Shown here one piece after another: positions 24,439 through 32,004 of a stretch of DNA of 39,544 bases. Each line of letters begins with the position of its first letter. Position 1 is the first letter of the stretch. Source of the stretch: a bacterium (GTDB taxonomy: Bacteria > Patescibacteriota > Microgenomatia > UBA1406 > GWC2-37-13); the NCBI GenBank assembly GCA_027624795.1, contig JAQBTX010000003.1, positions 1 through 39,544 on the forward strand. The letters are read 5' to 3'. A program made the translations under genes and the position numbers. Under the pieces are notes generated by a model. The model saw only the letters and a program-made list of their open reading frames with translations, ran no database searches and was not told the origin of the DNA.

Positions 24439-25419
24439 TTAATGGAAACTACTCATAATTTCTGCAACCCTTTTCTTCATTTCTTCATCCACAAGTACAA
24501 CCACTACTCCTTTGTCAAATATCCCATAGAGCACCACACTTCCCAGAGGTGCCAATTGTATAGCGGGGAGTGCGAGTAGGTCTTCCTCGCCATCTATGCT
24601 GATGCATATGGAGTTGGCAGGATCCTCAATTGCAATAAATGCATGCTCAATGACTTTAACCGCTTCGTAAGTTATAGTACCTGCAGGATTTTTCGCATCA
24701 AAATGATGACGCTTGATTTTCTCACCTATAGCTTCGCGTCTTGTGCGGTAATCAATGATTTCAATATGAGCCTTAGTATCATTGTCTCTTAGTGACTGAG
24801 TTACAATGTCACCTACTGTAATAATCAGGGTTGGTTCCTTATTTGCAAGGTAAGTCAAGACTTCCTTTGTTTGCATAACTTCACCTAACGGCATTTGCAG
24901 GGTTTTACGAAGAGGCTGGGGGAGTGAACGATTTTCTGAAAACTCATCAAGGTATATGCTGCCTGTTCGATCAATCTGGCCTTTGCGAATGCGGGTTGAA
25001 CTTATGACTTCATTCTTCGCATCTCTAAGTAATGGAACTCGGATATATGCAAGTTTGGGCAGATTAAGTTGAGCTCGTTTATCATTAATTATCTGAGCAT
25101 TGGGTTCGGAATCACTGGTAATCATTATAGAATCGATGTCACCACGACTTCCGGCAGTTCCATAAATGTCATCTAATATTTCATAAAATACACGATCGTC
25201 CCAATTATTACTCAAAATATAGTTCTCGAGTGCCTTCATACGTACATCATGGGGTTGTATGATATTTGATAGCTCCTTTTCTTTTACAAATGTATCTGAT
25301 GTGACACCTATGGTTACATGGGAAGCTGCATCAAATACAGCATGAAGAATGCGCTCATGACCTGCATGAAGATGGTCAAAGGTACCACCTAATACCGCAT
25401 GTGTATGTTTATGGGACAT
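24439..25419 (-). CDS. Fused archaeal-type phosphopantetheine adenylyltransferase and DUF359 dephospho-CoA kinase
   Basis: The 326-residue protein appears to carry the last two steps of CoA synthesis. Residues 1 to about 150 are a nucleotidyltransferase with GGTFDHLHAGHERIL (H18-x-G-H21) and VISSTRIRKGQID, of archaeal PPAT type. From about 160 the sequence matches DUF359, the archaeal GTP-dependent dephospho-CoA kinase: TVGDIVTQSL, IIDYRTRRE, NPAGTITYEAV, ISIDGEEDLLALPA and VVLYGIFDKGVVVV. ATG 25419 is preferred to 25443, since TATACT lies 6 nt before it. It is divergent from leuS with only 22 bp between start codons. Confidence 0.88.
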   Translation of the reverse strand: MSHKHTHAVLGGTFDHLHAGHERILHAVFDAASHVTIGVTSDTFVKEKELSNIIQPHDVRMKALENYILSNNWDDRVFYEILDDIYGTAGSRGDIDSIMITSDSEPNAQIINDKRAQLNLPKLAYIRVPLLRDAKNEVISSTRIRKGQIDRTGSIYLDEFSENRSLPQPLRKTLQMPLGEVMQTKEVLTYLANKEPTLIITVGDIVTQSLRDNDTKAHIEIIDYRTRREAIGEKIKRHHFDAKNPAGTITYEAVKVIEHAFIAIEDPANSICISIDGEEDLLALPAIQLAPLGSVVLYGIFDKGVVVVLVDEEMKKRVAEIMSSFH

Positions 25420-25425
25420 GAGAGT

Positions 25426-25435
25426 AGTATATAAT
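25426..25435. promoter_or_regulatory. Overlapping divergent -10 boxes of leuS and the CoA gene
   Basis: AGTATATAAT contains TATAAT on the plus strand (25430-25435, 6 nt before the leuS ATG) and TATACT on the minus strand (25426-25431, 6 nt before the CoA gene ATG). The two hexamers share 2 bp, so polymerase can probably serve only one direction at a time. Confidence 0.65.
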
Positions 25436-25441
25436 AGTTCC

Positions 25442-28153
25442 ATGTCAAAGTATTTCCCCGAACAATTTGAAGAAAAATGGGCTCAGCAGTGGGTTGCAGA
25501 TGGGTTGTTTCAAAAGACTTTTGATGTAGAAGGTCAAACCTTAGAAAATAAAATGTATCTTCTCTATGCGTTTGCCTACCCATCGGGAAGCGGGCTGCAT
25601 GTGGGGCATGTAGAACCACTTACCGCACTTGACATTATGGCTCGGTATTACCGATCTATAGGTAAAAAGGTATTTTTTCCGGTTGGTTGGGACGCCTTTG
25701 GGGTACCTGCAGAAAACTATGCCATAAAAACCGGGGTTCCCCCCGTACAAACAACCAAAGAGTCTATTGCTACTTTTTCACGGCAAATAAAGCGCATTGG
25801 CATATCATACGATTGGGGAGCAGAGCTGGCAACCTGTCACCCCGGATATTATAAATGGACTCAATGGCTCTTTTTACAGCTTTATAAAAAAGGTCTTGCA
25901 TATAAAAAAGATGCACCAGTCAATTGGTGCCCGAGCTGTCAAACCGTACTTGCCAATGAACAGGTAGTTGAAGGTAAGTGTGAACGCTGCGGAACTGATG
26001 TAATTCAAAAAAAGATGGATCAATGGTTTTTCAAAATTACCCAGTACAAAGATGAGCTCATTTCAGGACTTGACCAAGTAGATTGGCCCAAAGCCACCAA
26101 ACAACAACAGATTAACTGGATTGGGAAGAGTGAAGGCGCTCTTATAAAGTTTGAGCTGTGTCATTCTGATCCCGACGTTATGTCGGGAGAAGAATCCAGA
26201 AAAGACATGGATCCTTCGGTTTCACCTCAGGATGACACTGGAGAAATTAAAGTTTTTACGACCGCGCATGATACCATATATGGCGCGACATTTTTGGTCG
26301 TCGCGCCAGAACATGAGATTATCAATGAAATCCTAAATCCCAAATCCGAAATCCTAAATAATACTCAAATATCAAATGATCAAATTCAATTAATCGAACA
26401 ATACATTAATCAAGCCAAGTCTAAAACAGAAGAGGAACGATTGATTAATAAAGAAAAAACCGGTGTTTTTTCAGGTCTTTATGCTTTTAATCCAGCTTCA
26501 CAAAAAGAAATTCCTATTTGGATTGCAGACTATGTACTAGCTCAATATGGTACGGGCGCTATAATGGCTGTACCAGGGAGTGATGAGCGTGACAATCAGT
26601 TTGCTAAGAAATTTGAGCTCCCCATCACCTATGTCGCTCAAAAAAATGGTAGTTCTGACAAAGATAAATTCATCAGTTTTTCAAATGAGATTAAAGTAAA
26701 TCCATCTCAATATATGCTAATAAACTCAGGTGAATTTAATGGACAGGACTTTACAGAAGGACGTGAAGGCATCATGAAAAAGCTAGAAGACATGGGTGTT
26801 GCTAAACGAGAAACTACGTACAAACTCCGTGATTGGCTTATATCCCGACAACGTTATTGGGGAGCTCCGATACCCATTGTTTATGACCCAGAAGGAAAAG
26901 CTCATATGGTCAAAGAAGAACATTTACCGTGGATGTTACCTACGGACGTAGATTTTAAACCAACCGGCGAAAGTCCTTTACGACTATCGAAAGAATTTAA
27001 AGAGCGAGTAGAGAAGTTGTATGGGAAAGGGTGGACCCCAGAATATGACACCATGGATACATTTGTGGATTCATCATGGTATTACCTTCGCTACACTGAT
27101 CCTCGAAATGAGAATGAATTTGCACGGACGGATGCCATGAAAAATTGGATGCCGGCAGATTTCTATATGATTGGTCCCGAGCACATTGTACTTCATCTTT
27201 TGTACAGTCGATTTTTTACCAAATTTTTACGTGATGAAGGATATTTGAGCGTGGATGAACCATTTCAAAAAATGCGTCATCAAGGCATGATTCTTGGACC
27301 AGATCACCGAAAGATGAGTAAAAGTAAGGGGAATGTCATAAATCCAGATGACGTGATGAAAGAGTATGGCGCTGACACCTTACGGTTATATGAAATGTTT
27401 TTAGGTCCTATAGATCAAGATAAGCCATGGAGTGTAGAAAGTGTTCAGGGGCAATATAGGTTTTTAAAACGGGCGTGGAGTTTGTTTGAGTCATTACCAC
27501 CCCGTCCTCGACAGGAAGTCGAGTCCACCCCTCCTTATAAAGGCGGGGAGTCAAAATTTGAGAAAGCTCTCCTCCTTCCTAAGGAGGAGTATTCCCGACG
27601 TAACGTCGGAGACCCCCTTTCTGAAGGGGGAACTAAGAAAGATCTCCCTTTTGAAGGGAGTACCCGAAGGGGGAGGGATGTTTCTCAACTTCTTCATAAA
27701 ACTATAAAGAAAGTGGGATCAGATATAGAACAGCTCAAATTTAATACTGCTATTTCGGCAATGATGGAGCTCCTCAACAAGATTGAGGCAGAATTAAGAA
27801 TGAAGAATTACGAATTACGAATTGAAGATGCCAAGAAGTTTTTAAAGATTCTTTCACCTTTTGCGCCCTTTATGACCGAAGAGATATGGCGTAATCAATT
27901 AGGTGAAAAAGAATCGATTCATACAGCACCATGGCCAGAAGTTGACGAATCACTATTGGTAGAATCTACCATAACGATCCCTGTTCAGGTGAACGGAAAA
28001 GTACGCGGACGGGTAGTAATTGGAATAGGCGACGATGAAGAAAGTGTGGTTGCTGCAGCAATGCAAGATGAAACCATCATTGCGTTTATCCCCGAGAAAA
28101 AATATAAGAAAATTATATATGTGAAGGGGAAGATCTTAAACATCATTGTCTAA
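25442..28153 (+). CDS. leuS: Leucyl-tRNA synthetase with repeat-encoded inserts
   Basis: LeuRS charges tRNA-Leu and edits wrong products. The 903 residues contain AYPSGSGLHVGHVEP (HVGH 53-56), zinc-type cysteines (CPSC, CERC), the CP1 editing domain (FTTAHDTIYGAT; GTGAIMAVPGSDERD), DSSWYYLRYTDP, KMSKSKGNVINPD (624-628) and the anticodon and C-terminal domains ending in IYVKGKILNIIV. Inserts lie at about 240-266 (family A), 296-318 (family B) and 686-745 (family C), with a possible short one at 784-795. They explain most of the length above the usual 800-860. TATAAT, 6 nt before ATG, decides the start. Confidence 0.96.
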   Translation: MSKYFPEQFEEKWAQQWVADGLFQKTFDVEGQTLENKMYLLYAFAYPSGSGLHVGHVEPLTALDIMARYYRSIGKKVFFPVGWDAFGVPAENYAIKTGVPPVQTTKESIATFSRQIKRIGISYDWGAELATCHPGYYKWTQWLFLQLYKKGLAYKKDAPVNWCPSCQTVLANEQVVEGKCERCGTDVIQKKMDQWFFKITQYKDELISGLDQVDWPKATKQQQINWIGKSEGALIKFELCHSDPDVMSGEESRKDMDPSVSPQDDTGEIKVFTTAHDTIYGATFLVVAPEHEIINEILNPKSEILNNTQISNDQIQLIEQYINQAKSKTEEERLINKEKTGVFSGLYAFNPASQKEIPIWIADYVLAQYGTGAIMAVPGSDERDNQFAKKFELPITYVAQKNGSSDKDKFISFSNEIKVNPSQYMLINSGEFNGQDFTEGREGIMKKLEDMGVAKRETTYKLRDWLISRQRYWGAPIPIVYDPEGKAHMVKEEHLPWMLPTDVDFKPTGESPLRLSKEFKERVEKLYGKGWTPEYDTMDTFVDSSWYYLRYTDPRNENEFARTDAMKNWMPADFYMIGPEHIVLHLLYSRFFTKFLRDEGYLSVDEPFQKMRHQGMILGPDHRKMSKSKGNVINPDDVMKEYGADTLRLYEMFLGPIDQDKPWSVESVQGQYRFLKRAWSLFESLPPRPRQEVESTPPYKGGESKFEKALLLPKEEYSRRNVGDPLSEGGTKKDLPFEGSTRRGRDVSQLLHKTIKKVGSDIEQLKFNTAISAMMELLNKIEAELRMKNYELRIEDAKKFLKILSPFAPFMTEEIWRNQLGEKESIHTAPWPEVDESLLVESTITIPVQVNGKVRGRVVIGIGDDEESVVAAAMQDETIIAFIPEKKYKKIIYVKGKILNIIV
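26159..26238. repeat. Family A repeat inside leuS
   Basis: GTCATTCTGATCCCGACG, a CCCGACGTTATGTCGGG palindrome and CAGGATGACA. The frame reads CHSDPDVMSGEESRK and PSVSPQDD, just before the threonine-rich editing motif. Confidence 0.85.
26328..26395. repeat. Family B repeat inside leuS
   Basis: AAATCCTAAATCCCAAATCC and AAATAATACTCAAATATC, the same words as at 987-1071 and 5262-5395. The frame reads EILNPKSEILNNTQISND in a surface loop of the editing domain. Confidence 0.85.
27497..27676. repeat. Family C repeats inside leuS
   Basis: Several CT/AG-rich palindromes (CCGACGTAACGTCGG; CCCTTTCTGAAGGGGG; CTCCTTCCTAAGGAGGAG) end in AAGGGGGAGGGATG, matching the edges of 21388-21530. They add about 60 codons between the catalytic core and the anticodon-binding domain. 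Confidence 0.8.
27791..27826. repeat. Possible short repeat inside leuS
   Basis: GAATTAAGAATGAAGAATTA followed by CGAATTACGAATT resembles degenerate tandem repeats of the kind seen in family B. It may be chance in an AT-rich helix (RMKNYELRIED). Confidence 0.35.
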
Positions 28154-28196
28154 TCCCCTTCAGGGTCTCATTCCCTGACATTGTGCGTCGGATGAT

Positions 28197-28255
28197 TGTC
28201 ATTCCCGTGAAAACGGGAATCCAGACTGGATCCCGCATCAAGTGCGGGATGACAG
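28197..28255. repeat. Family A palindromes downstream of leuS
   Basis: CATTCCCGTGAAAACGGGAA and GATCCCGCATCAAGTGCGGG, closed by GATGACAG. The second unit recurs at 31933-32000. They lie between leuS and tRNA-Lys and probably provide an mRNA 3' hairpin. Confidence 0.8.
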
Positions 28256-28292
28256 AAGATACCCCGATGCTTTACGTTGGGGAATAATAATG

Positions 28293-28364
28293 TGGGCCCT
28301 GCGGGATTCGAACCCGCAACCAATAGCTTAAAAGGCTACTGCTCTACCATTGAGCTAAAGGCCC
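28293..28364 (-). tRNA. tRNA-Lys (anticodon UUU)
   Basis: The cloverleaf pairs GGGCCTT with AGGGCCC in the acceptor stem. The anticodon loop CTTTTAA gives UUU, the D arm reads TAGCTCAATGGTAGAGCA and the T arm GCGGGTTCGAATCCCGC. The discriminator is A and CCA is not encoded (ACA follows). Confidence 0.95.
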
Positions 28365-28384
28365 AGAAAGACAATTGTAACAAT

Positions 28385-28390
28385 TATACC
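28385..28390 (+). promoter_or_regulatory. -10 box of the M16/prepilin peptidase pair
   Basis: TATACC ends 6 nt before the ATG at 28397. Confidence 0.45.
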
Positions 28391-28396
28391 TTACCA

Positions 28397-29677
28397 ATGC
28401 AATACAACAGTCACATTCTAGAAAACAAACTCCGAACGATATATATCGACACTGATTCGTTTCCAAGTTTTACGGCATTACTTTTAGTGAATGTTGGATC
28501 ACGAGACGAATCCGCTTCCCTCAGTGGCATGTCTCACTTTGTAGAGCACATGACGTTTAAGGGATCAAAAAAATACCCCACAGCTTTTGACATATCTTCT
28601 GAAATCGAAGGAATTGGTGCAGTAGTCAACGCATATACTTCAAAAGATCACACGGGATATTGGGTGAAAGCTCCCATACATCAGGCAGAAAAGGTAATAG
28701 ACGTAATGGCTGATATGATACTGCATTCGAAACTATTAAATGAAGAAATGGATCGAGAAAAGCAGGTGATTATAGAAGAGATAAATATGTATGAAGATAT
28801 GCCCGCTCGAAAAGTTTCCGATATATTTGATGAAGTACTTTTTAAAGGAAGCTCTATGGCACGAGATATTGCCGGAACGCCTAAAACAGTCTCAAGCTTC
28901 ACCCAAGCACAGGTGAAGTCATTTATGAGTACCCATTATCATCCAGAATCTTCACTCCTTGTCATTTCAGGGGGCATAAACAATCATGTAGATGAGCTAA
29001 AATCAAAAATCAACAGTGCGTTTGGTAGGTGGAAACAAGGTAAAAAATACGAACGTTCTGAAATAAGCGTTGTGCAATCTGAGCCAAATCTACATATTCA
29101 TACCAAAGAGACTGAGCAATCCCATGTGTGTTTGGGATTTAGAGCATTTAGTTATAATGATAAGCGAAGATACGCGCTTACGGTCCTTTCTGCCATATTG
29201 GGCGGGGGCATGTCTTCCCGTATGTTTATACAAGTTCGAGAACGGTTGGGACTCTGTTATTATATTTCTACCGGTCGTGAATTATATGAAGATACTGGAT
29301 ATATCGTAACTCAAGCTGGAGTAAAAAATGATATTCAGACCATGCAGAAAGCCTTAAGGGCAATGTACAAAGAGCATTCATCGTTGGCTAACGGTGAGGT
29401 AACAACTACCGAGCTGACTCGAGCAAAAGAACTTCTCAAAGGGCGACTGATACTCTCTTTGGAGGATTCACACAGTATGGCATCGTTTATAGCAGGACAA
29501 ATTCAAATGAGAGGGGACTACCTCACCCCAGAGGAAATTCTTAACCATATTGATGCGGTTTCTGAAAGTGATATTACGAGCCTTGCAAAAGAATTATTTA
29601 CCCCAAATAATATGACTATAACGGCAATCGGTCCCCTTGCTACCAAAGATATCAACCTTGCTGATGTGCTATCATAA
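28397..29677 (+). CDS. M16-family zinc peptidase
   Basis: The 426-residue protein has the inverted zinc motif H47-F-V-E50-H51 (SHFVEHMTFKG) and the third ligand E127 (VIIEEINMYED), 76 residues after the second His, as in mitochondrial-processing-peptidase-like enzymes. The C-terminal inactive half includes ILGGGMSSRMFIQVRERLGLCY. No signal peptide is visible, so it is probably cytoplasmic. The frame is open from 28277 but that part is antisense to tRNA-Lys; ATG 28397 is chosen. The prepilin peptidase gene follows after 3 bp. Confidence 0.93.
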   Translation: MQYNSHILENKLRTIYIDTDSFPSFTALLLVNVGSRDESASLSGMSHFVEHMTFKGSKKYPTAFDISSEIEGIGAVVNAYTSKDHTGYWVKAPIHQAEKVIDVMADMILHSKLLNEEMDREKQVIIEEINMYEDMPARKVSDIFDEVLFKGSSMARDIAGTPKTVSSFTQAQVKSFMSTHYHPESSLLVISGGINNHVDELKSKINSAFGRWKQGKKYERSEISVVQSEPNLHIHTKETEQSHVCLGFRAFSYNDKRRYALTVLSAILGGGMSSRMFIQVRERLGLCYYISTGRELYEDTGYIVTQAGVKNDIQTMQKALRAMYKEHSSLANGEVTTTELTRAKELLKGRLILSLEDSHSMASFIAGQIQMRGDYLTPEEILNHIDAVSESDITSLAKELFTPNNMTITAIGPLATKDINLADVLS

Positions 29678-29680
29678 AGG

Positions 29681-30475
29681 ATGCTTATACTCATTTGGCT
29701 ATTTATTATTGGATTATTTATTGGATCTTTCTTAAATGTATTAGCCGATAGACTCCCTCGGGGTGAAACAATTCTTGGACGAAGTAAATGTGAATCATGT
29801 AAGCATGTATTGGCATGGAATGACCTCATTCCCGTCATTTCTTACTTGAGCCTTCATGGGAAATGTAGGTATTGTAAAAAGATATTCTCATCTGAATATA
29901 TGTGGGCAGAAATTGGTACGGGCGTGATGTTTTCACTAACCTGGTATTTATCTGAGCTTAATCATTTTCAACTGAGTCAGTCGGTTATATCCCTTGGACT
30001 CATATCAGCGCTGATCGTCATGTTTCTTGCAGATATGCGATACAAGATCATCCCTGATAGTATGCAAGTGGCATTTGGGCTCTTGGCTGTTTTGATGCAT
30101 TCTCTTTCTTTTATTCGAGGAGATATTGAGACTTCAATATATGTACAGCGGTTTGGCAAGATGCTTTTAGATGGAATTATTGTCATGGGACCACTCCTTT
30201 TAATTTTTCTCATTACGAGGGGAAAGGGTATGGGATTTGGAGATGTGAAGTATAGCTTTGTCCTTGGACTTTTGCTGGGAATGTGGAATGGATTCATAGC
30301 ATTATATATGTCATTTGTGTTGGGAGGAATAATAGGAGTTTACTTGCTCTTTGTAAAAAAAATGGACCGGAAAAAATCCATCCCCTTTGGCCCGTATCTC
30401 TTTATTGGTACATACATAATGTATTTTTTTGAAACCGATATTCTCCTTTTTATTCAACGAATCTATGGGTTTTGA
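29681..30475 (+). CDS. pilD: Prepilin peptidase (type IV leader peptidase)
   Basis: The enzyme cleaves and methylates prepilin leaders at the membrane, and so supports type IV pili and DNA uptake with comEA and comEC. The 264 residues have GSFLNVLADRLPRGE, two CxxC pairs (37-40 and 62-65) for zinc, aspartates D118 (FLADMRYKIIPD) and D188 (GMGFGDVKY, the GxGD protease motif), and about seven transmembrane helices. Length is typical. It is co-transcribed with the M16 peptidase. Confidence 0.93.
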   Translation: MLILIWLFIIGLFIGSFLNVLADRLPRGETILGRSKCESCKHVLAWNDLIPVISYLSLHGKCRYCKKIFSSEYMWAEIGTGVMFSLTWYLSELNHFQLSQSVISLGLISALIVMFLADMRYKIIPDSMQVAFGLLAVLMHSLSFIRGDIETSIYVQRFGKMLLDGIIVMGPLLLIFLITRGKGMGFGDVKYSFVLGLLLGMWNGFIALYMSFVLGGIIGVYLLFVKKMDRKKSIPFGPYLFIGTYIMYFFETDILLFIQRIYGF

Positions 30476-30515
30476 TATGTTAAAATTGGTTATCAATTAT
30501 TAATTTCATTATTTC

Positions 30516-31097
30516 ATGAAAGAACAAACACTCGTTATATTTAAACCCGATTCAGTTGCGCGCGGATTAGTAGGAGAAATTACCACTCGATTTGAAAAAG
30601 TTGGGCTTAAAATGGTTGCTGCTAAAATGATGATGGTAAGCCGTGAACTTGCTGACAAACATTATCCAGCGAGCAGGGAAGCATTTATCAATGGCATGGG
30701 CGGCAAAACGCTTGAAAACTATCAAGAGATGGGTATCGACCCGGTAAAAGAGGTAGGAAGTGCTGATCCTCATGAAATTGGCTTGAAGATTCGTGAATGG
30801 TTGGTAGATATGATCATTGCTGGCCCCGTGCTTGCTGTTGTTCTTGAGGGACCTCATGCCGTAGAGCTCGTGCGTAAGATGGTAGGACATACCCTTCCCA
30901 TAAAGTCTGCGCCAGGCACCATTCGTGGCGATTACTCATTTGATTCTTCAGCGTTAGCAAATGAAGGAAGGCGACCTATAAAAAATCTCCTTCATGCATC
31001 AGGCGAGCTTGAAGAAGCCAAATATGAAGTGAATTTATGGTTTACATCCCAAGAAATTATGACCTATGAGCTTTCTTCAGAACAAATCATGAAATAA
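30516..31097 (+). CDS. ndk: Nucleoside diphosphate kinase, long form
   Basis: NDK balances NTP pools by phosphate exchange. The 193 residues begin TLVIFKPDSVARGLVGEI; GPVLAVVLEGPHAVELVRKMVG and SAPGTIRGDYS follow, with the catalytic histidine in NLLHASG (normally NVIHGSD). About 40 extra residues between HYPASREAF and the GPV strand, and about seven before the His motif, make it longer than the usual 140-150. Long NDKs of this type occur in Patescibacteria and archaea. The tRNA-Arg gene follows after 9 bp. Confidence 0.93.
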   Translation: MKEQTLVIFKPDSVARGLVGEITTRFEKVGLKMVAAKMMMVSRELADKHYPASREAFINGMGGKTLENYQEMGIDPVKEVGSADPHEIGLKIREWLVDMIIAGPVLAVVLEGPHAVELVRKMVGHTLPIKSAPGTIRGDYSFDSSALANEGRRPIKNLLHASGELEEAKYEVNLWFTSQEIMTYELSSEQIMK

Positions 31098-31106
31098 GCA
31101 TAGGGA

Positions 31107-31178
31107 GCCCCTGTAGTTAAACGGACATAACAGTCCCGTCCTAAGGGATAGTTCGGGGTTCGACTCCTCGCGGGGGCA
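31107..31178 (+). tRNA. tRNA-Arg (anticodon CCU)
   Basis: The acceptor stem pairs GCCCCTG with CGGGGGC. The anticodon stem GTCCC/GGGAT holds the loop GTCCTAA, giving CCU. The T arm is CGGGGTTCGACTCCTCG. The discriminator is A and no CCA is encoded. The sortase ATG starts 4 nt after its end. Confidence 0.92.
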
Positions 31179-31182
31179 CAGT

Positions 31183-31902
31183 ATGTCAAAACACGACTCT
31201 GACTATTATCGAACACTTATACTTCGTACGATCGGGAACTTTCTGATTTTCTCATCACTTTTCATGATCGGAAAGACGTTCTATCAACCCATTCGAGAAG
31301 AAGTGCGCTATTTTATAAACGAACGTGCTAAAAAAGAGTATATAGTCGCTTTGTCCCAAGAAGAAGGGAAATTACTCATCGAACGCGATTTTAGTCCGTC
31401 CGTGCAAGGTGGATCACTCAAGAAACTTAAAGATGAGCAAAGCGTTGAAGTTATGGTTCCGGTAGATCCGGAGTATAGCTTGGTCATTCCTAAAATTGGT
31501 GCTAATGCGCCTGTCATTCCAAACGTAAATGCCGCTGATCGTGAAGAATACCTCGAAGCATTGAAAAGTGGAGTTGCTCACGCACAAGGTACGGCATTTC
31601 CGGGTGAAGGCGGACACATGTTTCTCTTTGCGCATTCAACTGACTCTCTCTGGAATGTGGGGACGTATAATGCGGTCTTTTATCTGTTATACAAATTAGA
31701 AGAAGGAGATGAAATTAACCTGTTCTACGAAGGGCAACGATACATCTACCGAGTTACCGGTAAGCAAATCATCGATCCATCTGAAGTAGAGTACCTTACT
31801 CGAAAGACAGATAAAGAATTTCTTACGCTTCAAACCTGTTGGCCACCCGGAACTACGCTTAAACGGCAGTTGGTCTTTGCAGAACGGGTGTCGGATTTGT
31901 AG
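31183..31902 (+). CDS. Sortase (LPXTG-type transpeptidase)
   Basis: Sortases attach proteins to the cell wall or polymerise pilins. The 239 residues have an N-terminal membrane helix (about 12-30), a stalk, and the catalytic triad His151 (FLFAHSTD), Cys219 (LQTCWPPGT) and Arg228 (TLKRQLV). The LxTCxPxGT surrounding resembles classes D and E. No sortase substrate is obvious in the window; the secreted proteins at 2184-3910 end in a membrane helix or no anchor, without an LPXTG that I could find. The ATG follows tRNA-Arg by 4 nt, so its mRNA probably arises by tRNA processing. Confidence 0.92.
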   Translation: MSKHDSDYYRTLILRTIGNFLIFSSLFMIGKTFYQPIREEVRYFINERAKKEYIVALSQEEGKLLIERDFSPSVQGGSLKKLKDEQSVEVMVPVDPEYSLVIPKIGANAPVIPNVNAADREEYLEALKSGVAHAQGTAFPGEGGHMFLFAHSTDSLWNVGTYNAVFYLLYKLEEGDEINLFYEGQRYIYRVTGKQIIDPSEVEYLTRKTDKEFLTLQTCWPPGTTLKRQLVFAERVSDL

Positions 31903-31932
31903 TGCTTGTCATACTCACCACGATATGATTTA

Positions 31933-32000
31933 CTGTCATCCTCGCGGAGGCGGGGATCCATAAAGAGAGCCTGGATCCCGCATCAAGTGCGGGATGACAA
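31933..32000. repeat. Family A palindromes between sortase and the PEGA gene
   Basis: CTGTCATCCTCGCGGAGGCG and GATCCCGCATCAAGTGCGGG with a closing GATGACA. It lies between two convergent genes and may serve both as a 3' hairpin. Confidence 0.8.
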
Positions 32001-32004
32001 GAGC

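Noticed and set aside
28277-28396. Open frame upstream of the M16 peptidase ATG
   Set aside because: It reads antisense through tRNA-Lys and lacks M16-type sequence; ATG 28397 has a -10 box 6 nt upstream.
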